A DNA stretch of 12,601 nucleotides. Source: an uncultured Bacteroidales bacterium. Lineage in GTDB: Bacteria > Bacteroidota > Bacteroidia > Bacteroidales > JAUNSR01. Under the pieces are notes generated by a model, which saw only the letters and a list, made by a program, of their open reading frames with translations, had not been told where the DNA came from and ran no database searches. Positions 8,152 to 12,601 of the stretch are shown piece by piece. The DNA lies in assembly GCA_947074245.1 (NCBI GenBank), contig CAMTOW010000022.1, positions 1-12,601 on the forward strand, read 5' to 3'. The translations under genes and the position numbers were made by a program. Numbering within the stretch: position 1 is the stretch's first letter; each line of letters starts with the position of its first letter.

Positions 8152-8159
8152 CAAAGATA
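8152..8159 (-). promoter_or_regulatory. candidate hemW -7 promoter element
   Basis: On the minus strand this is TATCTTTG, an exact TAnnTTTG match, 21 bases before the preferred hemW ATG. Transcription would start near 8146, downstream of the alternative ATG at 8172. The -33 region (about 8177-8180 on the minus strand) is only a poor TTTC-like match. Confidence 0.5.
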
Positions 8160-8447
8160 CATACTTCGACAAAAAAGAAATGTAAAAGTGTATTTTGAAT
8201 ACTATAAATATATCGGTGTGATCCGATTGAGATCCTTGTTATTATAATAAGTAAGGTTAATAACCGACAGGAAAGGGAGTTGAAAAAGATGATGCGTTGA
8301 GATATTTTGGTGAATTATCTCCTCTAAAAACCGAATGAGCACCTTAAATGATCTGAATCGGCTATAAAATATAAGTCGATTCGCCTTCTATTCGGAAATG
8401 AATATTTAGGAAAAATCGGGGTAAATGTAAAAACGAATTAATTAGCT

Positions 8448-8469
8448 GCTGTTTAACATGTTAAATGGC
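8448..8469. promoter_or_regulatory. 22-base palindrome, candidate activator operator for fusA2
   Basis: A perfect 14-base palindrome, TTTAACATGTTAAA (8452-8465), is flanked after two non-matching bases on each side by GC at 8448-8449 and GC at 8468-8469, giving 18 symmetric positions of 22. Its centre lies about 45-50 bases upstream of the start point predicted from the -7 element, a usual distance for activators such as CRP-type proteins. In Bacteroides thetaiotaomicron the fusA2 gene is reported to be controlled by Cur; whether this is that kind of site is inference. Confidence 0.5.
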
Positions 8470-8500
8470 TTGTAATCAAAATGTTTAATTTGTAATTTTC
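8470..8500 (+). promoter_or_regulatory. candidate fusA2 promoter
   Basis: TTG at 8470-8472 and TAATTTTC at 8493-8500 (seven of eight matches to TAnnTTTG) are about 20 bases apart. An overlapping alternative -7, TAATTTG at 8486-8492, is one base short of consensus. Transcription would start near 8505, giving a leader of about 58 bases. The imperfect elements fit an activator-dependent promoter. Confidence 0.38.
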
Positions 8501-8531
8501 ATACAGCTTTTTATCAAAGGTGAAGCTGTAT
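8501..8531. repeat. 9-base inverted repeat in the fusA2 leader
   Basis: ATACAGCTT (8501-8509) and AAGCTGTAT (8523-8531) are perfect inverted copies around a 13-base loop. Placed at or just after the predicted start point and about 30 bases before the fusA2 ATG, it could be a 5'-end stem that stabilises the messenger or an operator. There is no T run, so it is not a terminator. Confidence 0.5.
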
Positions 8532-8562
8532 CCCGATTGTCTAACTTATAAATTCTAATATT

Positions 8563-10722
8563 ATGAAAGTATATCAATCGAATGAAATCAAAAATATCGC
8601 CTTGCTCGGAAGCAAAGGGGTAGGAAAAACCACACTTGCAGAAGCTATGCTTTTCGAGTGTGGGGTTATAAAACGTCGTGGGAACGTCTTGGCACAAAAT
8701 ACGGTGTCGGATTATTTTCCGGTGGAGCACGAATATGGGTATTCTGTGTTTTCCACCGTTTTTTATGCGGAATTCATGGGGAAAAAACTGAATATCATCG
8801 ACTGTCCCGGGTCGGATGATTTCGTAGGAAACACCATCACCGCATTGAATGTGACCGATACGGCGATAATCATGGTGGATGCGCATTACGGAGTGGAGGT
8901 CGGAACAAGAAATATGTTCAGATACACCAAACAAACGGGGAAACCGGTTATCTTCCTGGTGAATCAGTTGGATGTGGAGCATGCCGATTTCGATCAGGTT
9001 CTTGAACAGTTGAAAGAGAATTTCGGATCGAACGTGGTTCCCGTTCAATATCCGGTGACAGTCGGGCCGTCGTTTAATGCGGTGGTCGATGTATTGAAAA
9101 TGAAAATGTATCAGTGGAAAGCCGAAGGCGGTGTCCCTGAAGTATTGGATATACCGGAAGATCAGAAAGAAAAAGCGGAAGCGATGCACCAACAGCTTGT
9201 TGAGGCGGCTGCTGAAAACGATGAGACTCTGATGGAGAAATTCTTCGACCAGGGTACGCTGACGGAAGATGAAATGCGCGAAGGTATTCATCGCGGATTG
9301 ATAGCAAGAGGTATGTATCCTGTCTTCTGCGTAGATGCGGAACGGGATATGGGCGTAAGACGCCTGATGGAGTTCTTAGGCAATGTAGTGCCGACGGTAA
9401 GTGAGATGCCATCGCCTCAGACCAAGGCCGGTGTAGAAGTTCCGCCGAATGCGGACGGACCGACCAGTATATTCGTATTCAAGACTACCGTTGAACCTCA
9501 TATCGGCGAGATCTCTTATTTTAAAGTGATGTCGGGTACTCTGAAAGAAGGTGACGATTTGTCCAACGAAAGCCGTGGAGGTAATAAAGAGCGTTTCGCT
9601 CAATTGTATTGCGTATCGGGTCAGCTTCGCAATAAGACCGAAAAGCTCGTTGCGGGCGATATCGGCGCTTCCGTTAAATTGAAAGATGTAAGAACGGGTA
9701 ATACCCTCAATGATAAAGGTTGCGATTATTTATTCGATTTCATCAAATATCCTGCTCCTAAATATAGAAGAGCGATCAAATCGATTGTCGAAGCCGATAC
9801 GGAAAAAATGAATGAGATTTTGAACCGGATGCACGAAGAGGATCCGACTCTGATAATCGAACAGTCGAAAGAATTGCGTCAGACGCTGGTTCACGGTCAG
9901 GGAGAATTCCATCTGAGAACCTTGAAATGGAGATTGGAAAACAACGACAAACTTCAGATCCAGTTCGTAGAACCGCGCATTCCGTATCGCGAAACCATTA
10001 CCAAGGCGGCTCGTGCCGATTATCGTCATAAGAAACAATCGGGTGGTGCGGGGCAGTTCGGTGAAGTTCATATCATCGTCGAACCGTATTATGAAGATAT
10101 GCCGGCTCCGTCAAACTACAAGTTCAACGGACAGGAATATCGAATGAACGTACGCGATACTCAGGTGATCAATCTGGATTGGGGTGGAAAACTCGTTTTG
10201 GTCAACTGTATCGTAGGGGGCGCGATCGATAATCGTTTCATCCCGGCGATCATGAAGGGGTTGATGGACCGTATGGAACAAGGCCCTTTGACCGGATCGT
10301 ATGCACGCGACGTGCGTGTCTGTGTTTACGACGGAAAGATGCACCCGGTTGATTCCAATGAAATCTCATTCCGATTGGCCGGAAGAAATGCGTTCAGCGA
10401 AGCGTTCAAAGATGCCAATCCGAAAATCCTGGAACCGATCTATGATGTGGAGGTTTTCGTGCCGGCGGATAAGATGGGTGACGTAATGAGTGACCTGCAG
10501 ACTCGCCGCGGTTTGATCATGGGTATGTCGAGCGACAGCGGTTTTGAAAAGATACAGGCAAAAGTGCCGCTCAAAGAATTGGCATCCTATAGTACCGCTC
10601 TGAGTGCGATGACCGGCGGACGTGCCTCTTTCGGGATGAAGTTCGCTTCTTATGAATTGGTGCCGTCTGACGTACAGGATAAATTGCTCAAAGAATATGA
10701 GGCTGTTCAGGAAGCTGAATAA
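8563..10722 (+). CDS. fusA2: elongation factor G paralogue (EF-G2 type) with altered GTPase site
   Basis: A translational GTPase-family protein acting on the ribosome at translocation. Its 719 residues cover the whole EF-G plan: G domain (about 8-285), domain II (about 305-385), domain III (about 400-475), domain IV (about 480-605) and domain V (about 610-705). The P-loop is GSKGVGKT (16-23). Switch I reads EYGYS (57-61) where EF-G has ERGIT. The G3 motif is DCPGSDDF (80-87), so the catalytic His of DTPGH is Ser84. G4 is NQLD (134-137) instead of NKxD. Domain IV keeps SGGAGQFG and MHPVDSNE with H594, the tip region needed for translocation. In B. thetaiotaomicron an EF-G2 lacking GTPase activity is reported to support translation during carbon starvation; this gene fits that type. 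It has its own promoter region and terminator. A canonical EF-G gene is not in this window. Confidence 0.9.
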   Translation: MKVYQSNEIKNIALLGSKGVGKTTLAEAMLFECGVIKRRGNVLAQNTVSDYFPVEHEYGYSVFSTVFYAEFMGKKLNIIDCPGSDDFVGNTITALNVTDTAIIMVDAHYGVEVGTRNMFRYTKQTGKPVIFLVNQLDVEHADFDQVLEQLKENFGSNVVPVQYPVTVGPSFNAVVDVLKMKMYQWKAEGGVPEVLDIPEDQKEKAEAMHQQLVEAAAENDETLMEKFFDQGTLTEDEMREGIHRGLIARGMYPVFCVDAERDMGVRRLMEFLGNVVPTVSEMPSPQTKAGVEVPPNADGPTSIFVFKTTVEPHIGEISYFKVMSGTLKEGDDLSNESRGGNKERFAQLYCVSGQLRNKTEKLVAGDIGASVKLKDVRTGNTLNDKGCDYLFDFIKYPAPKYRRAIKSIVEADTEKMNEILNRMHEEDPTLIIEQSKELRQTLVHGQGEFHLRTLKWRLENNDKLQIQFVEPRIPYRETITKAARADYRHKKQSGGAGQFGEVHIIVEPYYEDMPAPSNYKFNGQEYRMNVRDTQVINLDWGGKLVLVNCIVGGAIDNRFIPAIMKGLMDRMEQGPLTGSYARDVRVCVYDGKMHPVDSNEISFRLAGRNAFSEAFKDANPKILEPIYDVEVFVPADKMGDVMSDLQTRRGLIMGMSSDSGFEKIQAKVPLKELASYSTALSAMTGGRASFGMKFASYELVPSDVQDKLLKEYEAVQEAE

Positions 10723-10744
10723 ACTTTTGATAAAAAAAATTATA

Positions 10745-10778
10745 AAAGGCCATTCCTTTATCGGGAGTGGCCTTTATT
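10745..10778 (+). terminator. intrinsic terminator of fusA2
   Basis: AAAGGCCATTCC (10745-10756) pairs with GGAGTGGCCTTT (10764-10775) over 12 positions (one G-T) around a 7-base loop. The right arm ends in TTT and runs into TTATTATT rather than a pure T tract. It starts 22 bases after the fusA2 stop and separates it from the two-component genes. Confidence 0.85.
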
Positions 10779-10795
10779 ATTAAAGGATTATTTGT

Positions 10796-10803
10796 TAATT
10801 TTG
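10796..10803 (+). promoter_or_regulatory. candidate -7 element for the sensor kinase operon
   Basis: TAATTTTG matches TAnnTTTG exactly and lies just after the fusA2 terminator; the -33 position (about 10773-10776, TTTA) would fall inside the terminator's right arm. It would leave a leader of about 150 bases before the kinase ATG. No better match lies closer to the gene. Confidence 0.35.
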
Positions 10804-10926
10804 GGTGCTAATGTTAAAGCGGAAATTGCAAAAAATTTTCTTTATATTATAAAACAAAACTCGAATAAACTTTGTTTATATAATGAAAACTAAGAAAATA
10901 GCTTGTAATGCAGTGTAAAAGATGTG

Positions 10927-10950
10927 TAATTCGGCAAAAAAACCGAATTA
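10927..10950 (+). other. hairpin just upstream of the sensor kinase start
   Basis: TAATTCGG (10927-10934) and CCGAATTA (10943-10950) form a perfect 8-base stem with an A-rich loop CAAAAAAA, ending 13 bases before the ATG at 10964. It lies where the ribosome loads, so it could limit translation initiation; it could equally be a DNA operator. A second small inverted repeat, ATAAAC (10865-10870) with GTTTAT (10874-10879), lies further up. Confidence 0.45.
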
Positions 10951-10963
10951 AAGAAGACTGAGT

Positions 10964-12514
10964 ATGAAGAAATCTACAATATGGCTGTTGGTTCTTATCA
11001 TGGGAATGACGTTTATCGGACTTCTCTATCTGCAAATCAGCTATATGGAGGCGATGGTAAAGATGCGCAACGAGCAATTCACAGAAGCCGTAAAACGCAG
11101 TCTTTATCGTGTTTCCAAGAGTTTGGAACTGGAAGAAACGCGACGATATCTGGATGAGGATATTGAAGAAACGCAAAAGAAACTGCTTTCTTCATTGACT
11201 CGGGAAGGAGAAGCCGATATAGACTATGCCCAGCGTGATCATTTCGCGATCATGAATGCGGACGGTACGATATCGAATTTTGAATTCAAAGGTTATTCAT
11301 CCGATACGATCGAGCGGAAAGTCTCCATAACGCCAAGACATGGAAGCAATACGATTCCAAGAACGTCGAAGGCGATGCAAGATATATTGAAAGGACAGTA
11401 TTTATATAGAAAAGCACTTCTTGATGAGGTGATTTTCAAGATCTTGGCTAAGTCGAGTTCTCGGCCGGTCATGGAGCGTATCAATATAAAGAAACTGAAT
11501 GATTACCTCAAGGCTGATTTGCAAAACAACGGTTTGAACCTGCCTTATCAGTTTGCGATAATCGATAAAGACGGACACGTGGTTTATAAGACCCGGAATT
11601 ATAAACCGGAAGAGGATAAGAACGGATTTACACAGATCTTGTTTCCCAATGATCCTCCATCTCGGTTGAATTATCTGAAAATTAGTTTTCCCAGTCAGAG
11701 AAACTACATTTTTACCTCCGTGAAGTTTATGATTCCGTCATTCATTTTTACAATAATTATGCTAATTACGTTCCTGTTTACGATCGTAATTGCATTCAGG
11801 CAGAAGCGTCTGACTGAAATGAAGAATGATTTCATTAATAATATGACTCACGAGTTCAAGACGCCGATATCGACGATCTCTCTTGCGGCTCAAATGCTGA
11901 ATGATCCGGAAGTGGGTAAAAGCCCGGCCATGTTTAAGCATATATCCGGAGTGATCAATGATGAGACGAAACGACTGCGCTTTCAGGTAGAGAAGGTTTT
12001 ACAGATGTCTATGTTCGACCGACAAAAGACCACGTTGAAGCTGAATGCCCTTGATGCGAACGAGTTGGTGAAGAACGTAGTGGGGACTTTTAAATTGAAG
12101 GTTGAGAAGTGTGGCGGAACAATCGAAACCGACCTTGACGCAACCGAATCGGGTGTTATGTTGGATGAGATGCATTTTACGAATGTAGTCTTCAATCTGC
12201 TGGACAACGCCGTGAAGTATGCCAAGGAAAACGAATCTCTGCAATTGATCGTACGAACCTGGAATGATGGCGATAAGTTTGAATTATCCATTCAGGACAA
12301 CGGTATCGGAATCAAAAAGGAAGATTTGAAAAAGATCTTTGAGAAGTTTTATAGAGTGCCTACGGGGAATCTTCATAATGTAAAAGGGTTCGGACTGGGT
12401 CTGGCATATGTTATGAAGATCGTAAGGGATCATAAAGGTACGATCCGTGCCGAAAGTGAATATAATGTAGGGACAAAATTTATAATAACGTTACCTCTAA
12501 TAAAAAACAAGTAA
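10964..12514 (+). CDS. rprX: membrane sensor histidine kinase, RprX-like
   Basis: A class-I sensor kinase of 516 residues that would autophosphorylate and pass phosphate to the response regulator encoded 2 bases after its stop. It has an N-terminal membrane segment (about 5-27), an extracytoplasmic region of about 225 residues with no recognised sensor fold, a second membrane segment (about 255-278), and a HisKA domain with MTHEFKTPIS in which H296 is the phosphoacceptor. The ATPase domain has the N box (NLLDN, 411-415), G1 box (DNGIG, from D445), F box (FEKFYR) and G2 box (GFGLGL, 475-480); all catalytic motifs look intact. The length, and the first residues of the partner regulator, resemble RprX/RprY of Bacteroides fragilis, a pair linked to stress and tetracycline-resistance regulation; the symbol rests on recall. 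The ATG at 10964 begins directly at the first membrane segment. Confidence 0.85.
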   Translation: MKKSTIWLLVLIMGMTFIGLLYLQISYMEAMVKMRNEQFTEAVKRSLYRVSKSLELEETRRYLDEDIEETQKKLLSSLTREGEADIDYAQRDHFAIMNADGTISNFEFKGYSSDTIERKVSITPRHGSNTIPRTSKAMQDILKGQYLYRKALLDEVIFKILAKSSSRPVMERINIKKLNDYLKADLQNNGLNLPYQFAIIDKDGHVVYKTRNYKPEEDKNGFTQILFPNDPPSRLNYLKISFPSQRNYIFTSVKFMIPSFIFTIIMLITFLFTIVIAFRQKRLTEMKNDFINNMTHEFKTPISTISLAAQMLNDPEVGKSPAMFKHISGVINDETKRLRFQVEKVLQMSMFDRQKTTLKLNALDANELVKNVVGTFKLKVEKCGGTIETDLDATESGVMLDEMHFTNVVFNLLDNAVKYAKENESLQLIVRTWNDGDKFELSIQDNGIGIKKEDLKKIFEKFYRVPTGNLHNVKGFGLGLAYVMKIVRDHKGTIRAESEYNVGTKFIITLPLIKNK

Positions 12515-12516
12515 TT

Positions 12517-12601
12517 ATGGAAGAAAGATTGCGAATATTATTATGCGAAGATGACGAAAATCTTGGTATGCTACTAAGAGAGTATCTTCAGGCAAAAGGT
12601 T
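12517..12601 (+). CDS. rprY: response regulator, RprY-like, 5' part
   Basis: The first 28 codons of a response regulator, cut by the window end and too short for routine gene calling. The translation begins MEERLRILLCEDDENLGMLL and continues REYLQAKG: a first beta strand, the acidic cluster EDDEN that binds Mg2+ in receiver domains, then an amphipathic first helix. The ATG is 2 bases after the kinase stop, so the two are surely translated from one transcript. The start closely recalls RprY of Bacteroides and Porphyromonas, an OmpR-type DNA-binding regulator; the output domain is outside the window, so that part is inferred. Confidence 0.82.
   Translation, partial: MEERLRILLCEDDENLGMLLREYLQAKG

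Larger units (their letters stand above)
8131..8562. other. AT-rich divergent regulatory region, hemW/fusA2
   Basis: A 432-base gap without a supportable gene. It holds the hemW -7 element, short hairpins (GAGATA 8299-8304 with TATCTC 8316-8321), a nested pair of stems (CCGAAT 8331-8336 with ATTCGG 8390-8395, enclosing GAATCG 8355-8360 with CGATTC 8377-8382), a 22-base palindrome (8448-8469), a candidate promoter (8470-8500) and a leader inverted repeat (8501-8531). It is unusually long and structured compared with the other gaps here, which suggests regulated expression of fusA2 or a small RNA. Confidence 0.55.

Noticed and set aside
8299..8321. GAGATA/TATCTC hairpin as a terminator
   Set aside because: Only six pairs, AT-rich, no following T run, and no gene reads into it from either side.
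8485..9291. Minus-strand open frame (268 codons) over the fusA2 start and promoter region
   Set aside because: It is the antisense shadow of the EF-G G domain; the translation is rich in His, Phe and Ile with no recognisable domain.
8563..10722. Tet(Q)-type ribosomal protection protein or the canonical housekeeping EF-G
   Set aside because: G-domain motifs differ from both (DCPGS, NQLD, YGYS). Tet proteins and EF-G normally keep DTPGH and NKxD, and the 719-residue length and domain IV fit the EF-G2 group better.

Overview
The window is ordinary Bacteroidales-type chromosome (phylum Bacteroidota) with moderate GC coding regions and AT-rich gaps. The assignment rests on the gene set: a single-chain pyruvate:ferredoxin oxidoreductase, a DUF2027-plus-Smr protein, a long QueA, an EF-G paralogue of the Bacteroides EF-G2 type and an RprX/RprY-like two-component pair. 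It is also supported by several matches to the Bacteroides promoter pattern (-33 TTTG, about 19 bases, -7 TAnnTTTG) and by the absence of strong Shine-Dalgarno sequences. I cannot name the genus. I see no tRNA, rRNA, CRISPR array, prophage or complete insertion sequence.

Layout. (1) Bases 1-4351, plus strand: the 3' part of an AEC-family transporter gene, then nifJ (PFOR) 34 bases later, ending in a clear intrinsic terminator; this looks like a fermentation/organic-acid unit. (2) 4352-4631: convergent gap between nifJ and queA holding three tandem degenerate 22-base repeats, possibly a relic of a mobile-element end. (3) 4632-8130: queA (minus), a DUF2027/Smr gene (plus) diverging from it across a 100-base promoter region, and hemW (minus) converging on the Smr gene with a 24-base gap. 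(4) 8131-8562: AT-rich regulatory region with a 22-base palindrome placed just upstream of a candidate promoter for the next gene. (5) 8563-10722: fusA2, an elongation factor G paralogue with altered GTPase motifs, followed by a strong terminator. (6) 10964 to the end: an rprX-like sensor kinase and the first 28 codons of its rprY-like response regulator.

The most interesting part is the 8131-10722 block. The EF-G paralogue keeps its P-loop and domain IV but has lost the catalytic histidine of the DTPGH motif (here DCPGS) and other switch residues. It is therefore predicted to bind GTP yet hydrolyse it poorly or not at all, as reported for the EF-G2 that Bacteroides uses under carbon limitation. 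The palindrome in its upstream region sits where a transcription activator would bind. The remaining genes are housekeeping (queuosine tRNA modification, haem chaperone, nucleic-acid-associated Smr protein) with no evident shared pathway.
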